NCBI GenBank assembly: GCA_903824785.1
Contig: CAIJYD010000009.1
Span: forward strand, 1 to 32,150
Direction: 5' to 3'
Source of the DNA: an uncultured Bacteroidota bacterium
GTDB lineage: Bacteria > Bacteroidota > Bacteroidia > Bacteroidales > VadinHA17
Length of the DNA: 32,150 nucleotides
Under the pieces are notes generated by a model. That model was not told the DNA's origin. It saw only the letters and a program-made list of their open reading frames with translations, and ran no database searches. Numbering within the stretch: position 1 is the stretch's first letter; each line of letters starts with the position of its first letter. Made by a program: the position numbers and the translations under genes. Shown piece by piece: positions 16,246-24,464 of this stretch.

Positions 16246-18585
16246 CTATTTTGCAATAAAGAAGAATGTACCGTTCATATCTTCAAGCCCCTGAATTTTC
16301 CCGAACTTGGGTTTCTGCCCGCTTTCAGTTGAAACAGCTGAAGTAACCGATTTGACAATAGTTTCAATTGGGATACAGGCATTTTTATTATTCATCAGGG
16401 TATTAGCGAATGTTGCTGTGAATTTTGAGTTATCAACAGCCAGCTCATATCCTGCAGAGGAGAATACCTGTGCCGACTTGGCACCTGCCACTATTGTATT
16501 GTCACATTTCGGATCATCATTTGCCGACCGCATTGCGGTATAAAAGCCTGGGCCTGACTCGCAGGCATCAGAAACGACAAGAGTATGAACAACAACATCG
16601 CCATACCCCTGCAAGCCTGCTTTCAGGGCATTGATATTAAAATAGGTAAATTCATCATCTCTTTTTGCATCAACAGGAATCCAGTAACCTATGTCATTTA
16701 TAAATTTTCCATGGCCGGCGTACCATACCAGAACCGATTTTACCTGATTCTTTTTCACAAGGTCGCGGAGTTCAATATTAAAATACTTCTCCATCTCGTC
16801 CTTTGTCATATCTTTTTTATGTATAATGTTATGTATCTGATAATTAGCCAAAGCCCTCTGTATTGTGCTGACATCCTTTATCGGCCCGTCGAGGCTGGCA
16901 AAAGTTTCGTAACTTGAGTTTTCGATAAAAATAACCCAGGTTCTGCCCATCGGATTGCCTGAAGCTATCTCTGCTCCTTCCCTGTTAAGCTTAAACTCAG
17001 TCTCTTTCCTGTTGCCATAAATATCTTCTGCAACCACACTGAACTTATTTAAGTTGGATACATCCAGAATTGCTGTAAAGCCAGGGTTCAGTTCATCGCG
17101 CCTGTAACTTGCAGTAACATCACCGACAGTAATTGAACGTATCTGGCTTTCATCGGCGATGGTTCCCTGGATTGCAATATTTGGTGTTGATGAATCGAGA
17201 AAAACCTGTCCGTCTTCAGAAGTATAAGGTGCCACAACGCTGATCTGCGGCGGGTTAATTTCTGTCCTGGTAAGAGAATAGGTGAGAACTTTCACATTAT
17301 CATAATCATCACGGGCTACTAAAGTTACTGAATCGATTCCGGTGACATCTAAATTGGAAAAAAACTCATAGCCTCCGTTCTTTTCTGAAATAGTGACCGG
17401 GCCGTTGTTAATCAGAAATGATTTTATTTTACTCTTATCCTTAATGAATCCGGTGATAAGAATGGCCGTTTTGTCGCCCTTAATTTCAATGTTTTCTTTT
17501 ACAGGCTCGGGGCTGACAATGGTTACCTCAGGAGCAACCTTTTCCCTGTTAAGTTCATAAAGGCGTGTCTGTGCATCTTTAAGCATTTTTCTTGCCTTCA
17601 TGTCAAACTCGGAGAGAACAGTAATCTTGTTATAGTCCTCCATTGCTTTATCAAAATTCATACTTTCTTCGTACGATTTGGCCCGTGCAAAATATGCATC
17701 CGGATCATCGGCTTTAATTAAAATATAGCTTGAATAATCTCTGATTGCCTCTGTATGCTGATTAAATTCCTGGTAGTAATTGCCCCTTATAAGGAAAAAC
17801 AGAGGATTTGTTTTATCTATCAGGATATTTTTGGAAATGTCATTGATAGCATTCGGATAATCAAGGTTTTTCCTGTAAATCTTACTCCTGATAAGATAGG
17901 CCTCAGTGTTCCGGTCGTTACTTTTAATAACTTCATTGCACTGGTTCATAGCCTCCTGCGGATTGGTTATAAGAAGCATTTCTGCAAGAGCAAGCCGGGG
18001 TTCAGCTAAAAATTTATTCTTCAGTATCGCTTTTTCAAGCTCTTTTTTTCCAAAAACATCATTCCCCAGTTTAATAAAGATAATCCCCCTATAATAATAA
18101 TCCATTGGAGTATCCTTTATAATAAGCACCGTATCAGACACTTTCAGTGCCTGATTATAATCTCCGAGCCCCATTAAAGCAAGTACTTTTTCCGGGTATA
18201 ACCGAATGTTGCGTTTATCAAGTGCCGAAGCACGGTTAAAAAGTTTAAGAGCCTCTTCGAAATTTTCCACCTTATTGCAAACTATCCCAAGGTCTATTAC
18301 CACATCAACATTTTTTGGGGCAAACACTCTCGCCTTTTCATAGTCGGTCTGTGCTTCTGTATATTTCATCAGGTTCATATAGGACTGGCCTCTTGCATAA
18401 TAATAATCAGGGTTTGCAGGGTCAAGATCTATGGCACTTGTAAACTGGGCAATAGCATCTTCATACTTCATGCTTTGCACAAACTCGGTTCCTGCCTTGA
18501 AATACTTCTTCGCACTCTGGCCGGAAGCCGACAGAGATAGAATGGCCATTATGGCTGCTATCAAAAACATTTTACTCTTCATCAT
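16246..18585 (-). CDS. Exported TPR protein with C-terminal caspase-like (C14) protease domain
   Basis: A 779-residue protein with a signal peptide (about 1-22, LIAAIMAILSLSASG, then Q), so probably periplasmic or surface-exposed. Residues 25-345 are about eight tetratricopeptide repeats. Residues ~352-440 and ~445-535 are two related beta-sandwich segments, each with a DxS/DES-x-I-(K/R)-S pattern. Residues ~545-779 form a caspase-like domain opening RTWVIFIENSSY. The catalytic pair is His625 in WYAGHG and Cys675 in SDACESG, both present, so proteolysis is plausible. Basic-residue or aspartate specificity cannot be read. First gene of a two-gene operon with the propeller/SpoIIE sensor. The TPR region could bind that sensor's periplasmic propeller. 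There is no lipobox. Confidence 0.85.
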   Translation of the reverse strand: MMKSKMFLIAAIMAILSLSASGQSAKKYFKAGTEFVQSMKYEDAIAQFTSAIDLDPANPDYYYARGQSYMNLMKYTEAQTDYEKARVFAPKNVDVVIDLGIVCNKVENFEEALKLFNRASALDKRNIRLYPEKVLALMGLGDYNQALKVSDTVLIIKDTPMDYYYRGIIFIKLGNDVFGKKELEKAILKNKFLAEPRLALAEMLLITNPQEAMNQCNEVIKSNDRNTEAYLIRSKIYRKNLDYPNAINDISKNILIDKTNPLFFLIRGNYYQEFNQHTEAIRDYSSYILIKADDPDAYFARAKSYEESMNFDKAMEDYNKITVLSEFDMKARKMLKDAQTRLYELNREKVAPEVTIVSPEPVKENIEIKGDKTAILITGFIKDKSKIKSFLINNGPVTISEKNGGYEFFSNLDVTGIDSVTLVARDDYDNVKVLTYSLTRTEINPPQISVVAPYTSEDGQVFLDSSTPNIAIQGTIADESQIRSITVGDVTASYRRDELNPGFTAILDVSNLNKFSVVAEDIYGNRKETEFKLNREGAEIASGNPMGRTWVIFIENSSYETFASLDGPIKDVSTIQRALANYQIHNIIHKKDMTKDEMEKYFNIELRDLVKKNQVKSVLVWYAGHGKFINDIGYWIPVDAKRDDEFTYFNINALKAGLQGYGDVVVHTLVVSDACESGPGFYTAMRSANDDPKCDNTIVAGAKSAQVFSSAGYELAVDNSKFTATFANTLMNNKNACIPIETIVKSVTSAVSTESGQKPKFGKIQGLEDMNGTFFFIAK

Positions 18586-18644
18586 AATAGAATTTTGATA
18601 TTATATGTATGCTGAAACCACACCTGACTGACTTCGCACAGCAC

Positions 18645-18665
18645 TCATCTTCAGGTTGAAGATGA
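18645..18665. repeat. Perfect 9-bp inverted repeat upstream of the caspase-like gene
   Basis: TCATCTTCA (18645-18653) and TGAAGATGA (18657-18665) are perfect reverse complements around GGT. No T tract follows on either strand, so it is not an ordinary terminator. It lies in the 166-base gap between ribD and the caspase-like gene, downstream of a probable promoter, and could be an RNA hairpin in the leader or an operator. Two weaker hairpins are nearby (18677-18688 and 18703-18727). Confidence 0.6.
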
Positions 18666-18746
18666 TCTAAAACAATCCCATCGCTGGGTTATGGTCAATC
18701 TTTTTAGTTTCATGATTCATAACTAAATTAATTCTGCAAGAACTAT

Positions 18747-18754
18747 CAAAGCTA
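18747..18754 (-). promoter_or_regulatory. Probable -7 element for the caspase/sensor operon
   Basis: On the minus strand TAGCTTTG matches TAnnTTTG and overlaps the ribD stop. An ATTG (18779-18776) lies 21 bases upstream as a weak -33. If used, the transcript would carry a leader of about 155 bases containing the inverted repeats. Confidence 0.4.
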
Positions 18755-19846
18755 CAAATATTTATTCAAATTATCAATCGTCGGGGGATCATGAATTTCA
18801 GCTTTTGAACAAACTTCAAGGTAACTGCCACTGAATTGTATGCGCGATAATTGTATTCCTTCAATTAAAGGTGCTCTGACACCGGCTCTGAAACGGACTT
18901 CTCCTGTAAAAATTCTTGCCTCATCCCATAACCCTGTTGAGATAAAATGGTTAAGCACTTTTGCTCCTCCTTCAATAAACAGTGATTGAATACCAGCTTT
19001 GAAAAGATATTCTGCAACCTGTAACGAAGAAGGAACATCATCATTCAGCCTGACTTTCAATCCATAAGGACTATCATCGTCCATATTATGAGTGAATACG
19101 ATAACCGGGGCCCCATTTCCATAAACAGATGATTCTTTGCTTACAGCTCCGGAACCGCTTAAGATAATCTTTAATGGATGAGGTCCACTCCAATCCCTGA
19201 CATTAAGCTTCGGATCATCTGCTCTTACAGTACCTGCACCAACCAGAATTGCCTGTTCCGATGCTCTCCATTTGTGAACCAGCACTCTTTCAGGCTTACC
19301 TGAAATCCAGAATGGTCCGGGTTGATTTTCTTCTTTCCTTAAAATATCCAGATATCCATCGGCACTCCTGGCCCACTTCAATATTATAAATGGTCTTTTC
19401 TTTTCATGAAAGGTGAAAAACCTCCTGTTAACTCTTCTGCATTCTGCTTCTGCCAGACCGGTTATCACTTCGCAACCGCCGTTTCTTAGTCGGGCAATGC
19501 CCTGCCCCGATACTTTTGAACTCGTATCAATAGTTCCGACTACTACTCTGGGAATCGATAAAGAGAGAAGGTAATCTGCACAGGGAGGTGTTTTTCCAAA
19601 ATGAGAACAGGGCTCAAGATTTACATAAAGCGTTGAGGATTTTAATAATGTTTTGTCAGAAACTGAATTGACAGCATTTACCTCAGCATGAGGCTCCCCG
19701 GCTTTAAGATGATACCCTTCTCCTATTATTCTTCCATCGTGAACAATAACAGACCCGACCATCGGATTAGGATAGGTCAACCCTTCAGCATTTGATGCAA
19801 GTTCAAGGCATCTTATCATGAATTTTATGTCAACTGGCTCTCTCAT
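18752..19846 (-). CDS. ribD: Bifunctional riboflavin biosynthesis deaminase/reductase RibD
   Basis: Catalyses the second and third steps of riboflavin synthesis from GTP: deamination of diaminohydroxyphosphoribosylaminopyrimidine, then NADPH-dependent side-chain reduction. The 364-residue protein has an N-terminal zinc deaminase domain (~5-125; His53-Ala-Glu55 in EPHAEVNAV, zinc cysteines Cys80 and Cys89 in EPCSHFGKTPPC). It also has a C-terminal reductase domain of the dihydrofolate-reductase fold (~150-355; FIILKWARSADGY, ILVGAGTVRADDP, LFIEGGAKVLNHF). It is divergent from prmC across only 26 bases. Other rib genes are not in the window. Confidence 0.95.
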   Translation of the reverse strand: MREPVDIKFMIRCLELASNAEGLTYPNPMVGSVIVHDGRIIGEGYHLKAGEPHAEVNAVNSVSDKTLLKSSTLYVNLEPCSHFGKTPPCADYLLSLSIPRVVVGTIDTSSKVSGQGIARLRNGGCEVITGLAEAECRRVNRRFFTFHEKKRPFIILKWARSADGYLDILRKEENQPGPFWISGKPERVLVHKWRASEQAILVGAGTVRADDPKLNVRDWSGPHPLKIILSGSGAVSKESSVYGNGAPVIVFTHNMDDDSPYGLKVRLNDDVPSSLQVAEYLFKAGIQSLFIEGGAKVLNHFISTGLWDEARIFTGEVRFRAGVRAPLIEGIQLSRIQFSGSYLEVCSKAEIHDPPTIDNLNKYL

Positions 19847-19860
19847 TTCACCGAAAATGC

Positions 19861-19868
19861 TAAATTTG
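19861..19868 (+). promoter_or_regulatory. Probable -7 element for prmC-recX
   Basis: TAAATTTG fits TAnnTTTG and ends four bases before the prmC ATG at 19873, which would give an almost leaderless transcript if used. No -33 TTTG is visible at the usual distance, which falls inside ribD. Confidence 0.4.
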
Positions 19869-19872
19869 ACTT

Positions 19873-20739
19873 ATGGGTGTTAATATACAAACAATAAAAG
19901 ATATCAGGTTTTATCTTTCAAGGGAACTTGAAGAAATATATCAGGAACCGGAAATAAGTGCCCTTGTCAATATTATTATTAAGACTGTAACGGGGATCTC
20001 AAGGTTGCATCAGCTCTATATTCCCGAACACCCGGTTACAGTTGAACATGGCGTCAGGATTATTGATATCTGTAAAGAACTCCGCACAGGAAAGCCTCTT
20101 CAGTATGTTCTTGGGGAGACTGTTTTCTACAACTGTACTATCAGAGTCAACAGTGCGACACTTATTCCCCGTCCTGAAACAGAAGAACTTGTTGATCTTG
20201 TAATAAAGGAAAACAGTGGGTTCACCGGTAATATTACAGATATAGGAACTGGTTCCGGTTGTATAGCAATTGCCCTGGCAGCCAATCTGACCGGATCGGT
20301 TGTAACAGGAACAGATATATCGGGCGAAGCAGTCAGAACAGCACGGGAGAATGCCCTGCTTAACAATGTCTCTGCATTTTTCATTGAAAGCGATATTTTC
20401 AGTCCTGATTATGATATATTGAGAAAGACAGATATTATTGTCAGCAATCCGCCGTATGTACTCAATTCGGAAAAGCAGTTTATGAACAGAAACGTGGTTG
20501 ATTTTGAGCCTCATCTGGCTTTGTTTGTTTCTGATTCTGATCCGCTTGTATACTATCGCGCAATTATTGACGCAGCGGAGAAGATCCTTAATCCTGGCGG
20601 AAGGCTCTATTTTGAGATAAATGAGGCAATGGGAAACGCAATGATCCGTTTACTTGAATCGGCAGGATATTTAAAAATTGAAATTGCTGAGGATATCAAT
20701 GGCAAAAAGAGAATTATTAAAGGAACAAAAAGTGTCTGA
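19873..20739 (+). CDS. prmC: Peptide chain release factor glutamine methyltransferase
   Basis: Methylates the glutamine of the GGQ motif in release factors RF1 and RF2, using S-adenosylmethionine. The 288-residue protein has a helical N-terminal domain (1-~80), the linker IPRPETEELV at 98-107, the SAM-binding DIGTGSGCIAIALA at 123-136 and the glutamine-binding NPPY at 192-195. Its target RF2 is encoded at the right end of this window. The gene is divergent from ribD, and its last 41 bases overlap the proposed start of recX, so translation may be coupled. Confidence 0.95.
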   Translation: MGVNIQTIKDIRFYLSRELEEIYQEPEISALVNIIIKTVTGISRLHQLYIPEHPVTVEHGVRIIDICKELRTGKPLQYVLGETVFYNCTIRVNSATLIPRPETEELVDLVIKENSGFTGNITDIGTGSGCIAIALAANLTGSVVTGTDISGEAVRTARENALLNNVSAFFIESDIFSPDYDILRKTDIIVSNPPYVLNSEKQFMNRNVVDFEPHLALFVSDSDPLVYYRAIIDAAEKILNPGGRLYFEINEAMGNAMIRLLESAGYLKIEIAEDINGKKRIIKGTKSV

Positions 20740-21199
20740 AAGTGCTGTTTATAAGATTGCCCTTGCGAAAGCTATGGCACAGTGCTCCCGTAGAGAGATG
20801 TGTATCAGCGAAATACAAACAAAGCTTAAGTCGTGGGGTGTCGTAGATGATGATACGGAAAAAATAACGGGGATCCTGATCGATGAAAATTTTATCAATG
20901 AGATCCGGTATGCCACCGCATTTGTTAAGGACAAGTTCAATTACAACAAGTGGGGGAAAGTAAAGATTACCGCACATCTTAAATCAAAACATATTTCATC
21001 AGGGATAATAACATCAGCCCTTGATTCTATTGATGATGAGGTATATAAGAAAAGACTGAATGACCTTATATCGGGCCATCGCCGGTTTGTAAAAGCTAAG
21101 AATCCGTATGACCTGAAAGCCAGACTGCTGAGGTTCGGTTTGTCAAAGGGTTATGAAAGCAGTCTGTTGTATGAAATGCTCAATGAACAGGAAGATTGA
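20699..21199 (+). CDS. recX: RecX family regulatory protein
   Basis: RecX modulates RecA filament growth. The 166-residue product is composed of three-helix repeats: ALAKAMAQCSRREMCISEIQ, then LIDENFINEIRYATAFVKDK with FNYNKWGKVKI, matching the RecX pattern of an Arg-x-x-Ser-like N-terminal repeat followed by the F-(I/L)-(N/D)-(D/E) repeat. A longer frame begins at 20678 (MKLLRIS), but the ATG at 20699 (MAKRELLKEQK) is more natural and reduces the overlap with prmC to 41 bases. recA is not in the window. It converges with the next minus-strand gene at a distance of 5 bases. Confidence 0.85.
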   Translation: MAKRELLKEQKVSESAVYKIALAKAMAQCSRREMCISEIQTKLKSWGVVDDDTEKITGILIDENFINEIRYATAFVKDKFNYNKWGKVKITAHLKSKHISSGIITSALDSIDDEVYKKRLNDLISGHRRFVKAKNPYDLKARLLRFGLSKGYESSLLYEMLNEQED

Positions 21200-21204
21200 G
21201 AGTC

Positions 21205-21648
21205 TTACACCTGAAATCCTGTCAGGATATTTGATATATATGGCCAGAAGGCGATCAGGAAGATCACACCTGAGCCTAAGCAGTCAGTAATAATTAACTG
21301 TTTGCGGGTATCGGGATATCTCAGGTGGAATATTGTGAATGCCACCCTCATTATAAGTTGAAGGATAAAGAAAAGAAACACCTGCATGCCGTAAATATTC
21401 CACTGAGCAGCCTCTTCTATTCTCCCTCTTACTATAAGCGAAAAACTATGTGACAAGCCGCATGAGATACATTGTTCACCGGTAAGTTTTTCGTGCAGAC
21501 AAATAACAGGATAATTATCCTTTTCAGGCGAAAAAATGCCGGAGTATGCAAAAATCAGCACTATTACTCCGGCAAAAAAGATGTTAATAATCAGGTAAGG
21601 TTCATTTCTGTACCGTACCCAGTTATTTTTTCTTTGGTAAAGTATCAT
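21205..21648 (-). CDS. DUF2752 family small membrane protein
   Basis: About 147 residues with three probable membrane helices (LIINIFFAGVIVLIFAYSGI; MQVFLFFILQLIMRVAF; LGSGVIFLIAFWPYI). Between the first two is the DUF2752 signature C-(6)-GEQCISCGLSHSF, comparable to the family's usual CPGCGLTRA. The paired cysteines could bind a metal or heme or form a disulfide; the function of the family is not established. A longer frame begins at 21672, but the ATG at 21648 overlaps the upstream gene by only 26 bases and is preferred. Last gene of the minus-strand cluster that begins at 26876. Confidence 0.75.
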   Translation of the reverse strand: MILYQRKNNWVRYRNEPYLIINIFFAGVIVLIFAYSGIFSPEKDNYPVICLHEKLTGEQCISCGLSHSFSLIVRGRIEEAAQWNIYGMQVFLFFILQLIMRVAFTIFHLRYPDTRKQLIITDCLGSGVIFLIAFWPYISNILTGFQV

Positions 21649-22114
21649 TTTTCTGAGTGTTTCCACCTTCAAGATCTTCCAGTTTCTGTTCCCGATCCTT
21701 TTTATCAGAACTGGAATTTATCTCTACTGTTTCACCATTGCTCTCCACCTTAATAGAGATATTCGCATCTTCCATCTCCTTAACAACATTCTCCTGAACA
21801 TCGTTGATAACGTTCTGAATCTCCTCAGGCCATTTATCGGCATTTTTTGCTATTTTCCCGGCAATAAATACCTGTGAAAGAGAGATCATCGAAGCAATTA
21901 TTGCAATAATAAGCCCGGCAATCAGCAACCCGCGGGGAGAATTATACCTTGAGGCGTGTGAAAGCCCTACTATAGAAAGAACCAACGCAATGATTCCCGG
22001 AATAATTGCAATAAGTCCCACGCAGGGAATAACTGCAAGTACAAATGTTATTATAGCTGTAATGAGAGCTCCAATCCCTAGATTTTGTGCTGTTTTGTTT
22101 TCTACCTCTTCCAT
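21623..22114 (-). CDS. DUF4190-like membrane protein with charged C-terminal tail
   Basis: A 163-residue protein with a short cytoplasmic start (MEEVENKTAQ), then two or three hydrophobic segments at about 14-52 and 63-88. These have the pattern of DUF4190 proteins (glycine-rich helix, IPGIIALVLSIVGL, then RGLLIAGLIIAII). A charged, Lys/Asp/Glu-rich tail follows from about residue 95 to the end, DTLPKKK. No catalytic residue is evident. It lies 17 bases after the thioredoxin-fold lipoprotein gene and overlaps the start of the DUF2752 gene, so it sits inside a tight gene string. Function unknown. Confidence 0.7.
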   Translation of the reverse strand: MEEVENKTAQNLGIGALITAIITFVLAVIPCVGLIAIIPGIIALVLSIVGLSHASRYNSPRGLLIAGLIIAIIASMISLSQVFIAGKIAKNADKWPEEIQNVINDVQENVVKEMEDANISIKVESNGETVEINSSSDKKDREQKLEDLEGGNTQKNDTLPKKK

Positions 22115-22131
22115 GACTTTAATTTTAATTA

Positions 22132-22710
22132 TTACTTTTCATTCCTGGTAAGGATGTTAACCATATCCTGCTCTAAAGACGCCACAGGATTCTCAATGAT
22201 GCGTCCGGCTTCAATATTATTTTTATAAATTATAAAAGTGGGAACCCTTTGGATATCGAGCTGGTTATATTCTCCGACAGGCGACAGTTTTCCATTGTCG
22301 ACTCCGATAAAAGTAAGCTTCTCAACCGGAAATTGCCAGATATCGAGAACCTTCATAAAGCGAGGAACTTCTCTTCTGCTGTCGGGGCACCAGGTTCCAA
22401 GAACTATTTTTATTGAAAGGCCTGTGTTATCTATATCCAATAATTTATTAAGAGCCTCACTGCCAGGCATATATTCATCAAACCCTTTAACATACCAGAC
22501 AGAATAAGGCTCGCGGGACAGTTGAGAAAGATTAAAATATCCAAGAAGCCAGGTTATCTGATCTGAGAAATTAACCGCCACAGGGGCGTTATCGGAATTT
22601 GTTACAGAATTCTGGGTTATTTCCGTTTTAGCCATAGCAGCAGGTTTTATTGTTTTACATCCGCCAAAACAGAGAGGAAGCAAGACGAGCAAGTAAAAGA
22701 TCCTTTTCAT
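22132..22710 (-). CDS. Thioredoxin-fold lipoprotein with CPDS active site
   Basis: A 192-residue exported lipoprotein: the N-terminus MKRIFYLLVLLPLCFGGC has a lipobox ending at Cys18, so it should be anchored to the inner or outer membrane. A thioredoxin-like domain covers about 85-190. It has the active-site stretch LGTWCPDSRREVPRF and the cis-proline region IQRVPTFIIYKN. The second active-site cysteine is replaced by serine (CPDS), so it cannot form the usual CxxC disulfide and may act by glutathione-like or monothiol chemistry, or as a chaperone. The segment before it (about 45-80) may bind the partner. It follows the DUF2339-like gene after 92 bases. Confidence 0.85.
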   Translation of the reverse strand: MKRIFYLLVLLPLCFGGCKTIKPAAMAKTEITQNSVTNSDNAPVAVNFSDQITWLLGYFNLSQLSREPYSVWYVKGFDEYMPGSEALNKLLDIDNTGLSIKIVLGTWCPDSRREVPRFMKVLDIWQFPVEKLTFIGVDNGKLSPVGEYNQLDIQRVPTFIIYKNNIEAGRIIENPVASLEQDMVNILTRNEK

Positions 22711-22802
22711 TTTAATTCAATTAAGAGAATACAAATTAAAGAGGATTTTTTTAAATGCAAATAACAAATAACCAATAATATGCTTTGAAGAGGAATCTGA
22801 TG

Positions 22803-24449
22803 TTAACTCTCCGGTTTTTTAATCCGGTTGGTATAGTAAATTGAGATGCCAATTGATATAACGGCAAGAAAGAGCAATGCCAGTATTCTGTAGATTATCT
22901 CTATTCTGGCAAGATCGACAAGGAAAAGATAAAATGCGGCACAGATCATGGTGCCAAGTGCCATATACCTGTATTTTATGTTTTTAAGAAGAATGCTGAC
23001 AAGGAAATAGAGAAGTGCTGCCAGCGTCCATGAAAGTGTGACAAATTGTTTTGGAACAGCCTGTGCCATAGCATATAGCATCATAAAGAATCCCTCAATC
23101 ATATAAAGGTTTCTCATAATGTCGGTCTCTATTTTTAACCTCGAGCTCTTCCAGTTTATTATTCTGGCAGAGATGAGAGAAATAAAAGCAAAGGAGAAAT
23201 TTACACTGTTTATTGATTTGGATGAAAAGAGATATACCAGCATGATGGTCAGGAAAAGAAGGCTGTTCATAACAACGATCAATCTGTTCCGGAACCAAAG
23301 TGCCATGGAGACCACCAGAAGGCTCTGGACGGAAAGGAGAAGATAAACTTTCGGGAAACCGTAGAGACCGTAAAGTGAGATCGTCATTGCCATAAATCCG
23401 TAAAGAGCATAAAATGCAGAAGCAAAATTCCAGTCAGACCGGGAATGAAAGATTGTTGAATAAACAAGACAGCATACTGTTATACCGGCAAAAAGAGAAA
23501 CATAGTCTGTGCTGAAAAACCTTACAACAACAAGAAAAAGAATCAGAGTAAACAGAATGCCGTTGGCTATTGTGACTCCAATTAAATAATCATCTGTGGA
23601 AGTATCATCTTTTCTGAAAAATAATATGGAAGAATAGGAGGCCCCCAGCAGAAAAAGATATATAACACCAAAATGCTGTTCTGCAATCAGCTGCAGAGGA
23701 TGACCCATAAGCGGGTTTCCTAACAGCCAGAGGGAAAAAGAGATATAAGTAAGAAATACTGTCACCACCAGCAATGGCTCCCAGTTAAACCGGTGATAGG
23801 AATATATTATTGCAGCTGATGTTAACGTAACCAATGGCAGAGTAAAATGCGTCGTATCGCCAATGGCAGCAGTTACCAGAGCAAAAATAACAGTTATTGC
23901 TGCAAAGGCCTGCGACCTGTTTTGTATCGACCAGTAAGCCTGATAACCAATAATAAACAGAAGGAGGATCAGAGATATTGCCTTGTTTGAAATCAGGGGG
24001 GAATCTGAAAAAAAGTGTAACCTTACAGTAACGTAAAACAAGAGGATCTGGGCATTCATCCTGAACATAAAAGCAAGATGAACATTTGATTTCTTCAGAT
24101 ATTTCGCAAGAAAAAAGATTGAAACAGCTGCTGCGTACCCAAAGATGACTGATAAATACTGATGACCAAGATTCATCATATATTGTGTCAGGATTGTGAT
24201 GCCAAACAGCAGAACTATATTCCCGAGCCAGGCGAGACCAAACCGGCCTATCTGAGATTCGAGTCCGGTCTCTTCTTCAGCCGCCGGATCAGAAGACAGG
24301 AAGGGTTCATTTGCAGGAGCCTCCGCGATTGTATTGTATGGAATATCAGTATTAACCGTTGAAAGAGATTCTTCCATCCGGCTCAGACGAAGCTCAATAG
24401 AATCAAGTCGTCTGACAATTTTATCTATTTCGCTGTCATGATCTGCCAT
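22803..24449 (-). CDS. DUF2339-like polytopic membrane protein
   Basis: A 548-residue protein: an N-terminal coiled coil (about 5-36, charged heptads around VRRLDSIELRLSRMEESL), an acidic linker to about 62, then some 14-16 hydrophobic helices to the end. The entry motif LESQIGRFGLAWLGNIVLLFGI resembles the conserved E-x-x-(I/L)-G-(x)-W/F-L-x-(R/W)-x-G start of DUF2339 proteins. No channel or enzyme motif is recognisable. The family's function is unknown; some members are linked to envelope processes. It begins 15 bases after the NrfD gene's stop, which suggests co-transcription with the redox genes. Confidence 0.7.
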   Translation of the reverse strand: MADHDSEIDKIVRRLDSIELRLSRMEESLSTVNTDIPYNTIAEAPANEPFLSSDPAAEEETGLESQIGRFGLAWLGNIVLLFGITILTQYMMNLGHQYLSVIFGYAAAVSIFFLAKYLKKSNVHLAFMFRMNAQILLFYVTVRLHFFSDSPLISNKAISLILLLFIIGYQAYWSIQNRSQAFAAITVIFALVTAAIGDTTHFTLPLVTLTSAAIIYSYHRFNWEPLLVVTVFLTYISFSLWLLGNPLMGHPLQLIAEQHFGVIYLFLLGASYSSILFFRKDDTSTDDYLIGVTIANGILFTLILFLVVVRFFSTDYVSLFAGITVCCLVYSTIFHSRSDWNFASAFYALYGFMAMTISLYGLYGFPKVYLLLSVQSLLVVSMALWFRNRLIVVMNSLLFLTIMLVYLFSSKSINSVNFSFAFISLISARIINWKSSRLKIETDIMRNLYMIEGFFMMLYAMAQAVPKQFVTLSWTLAALLYFLVSILLKNIKYRYMALGTMICAAFYLFLVDLARIEIIYRILALLFLAVISIGISIYYTNRIKKPES

Positions 24450-24464
24450 GGCAATTAATTGTAA

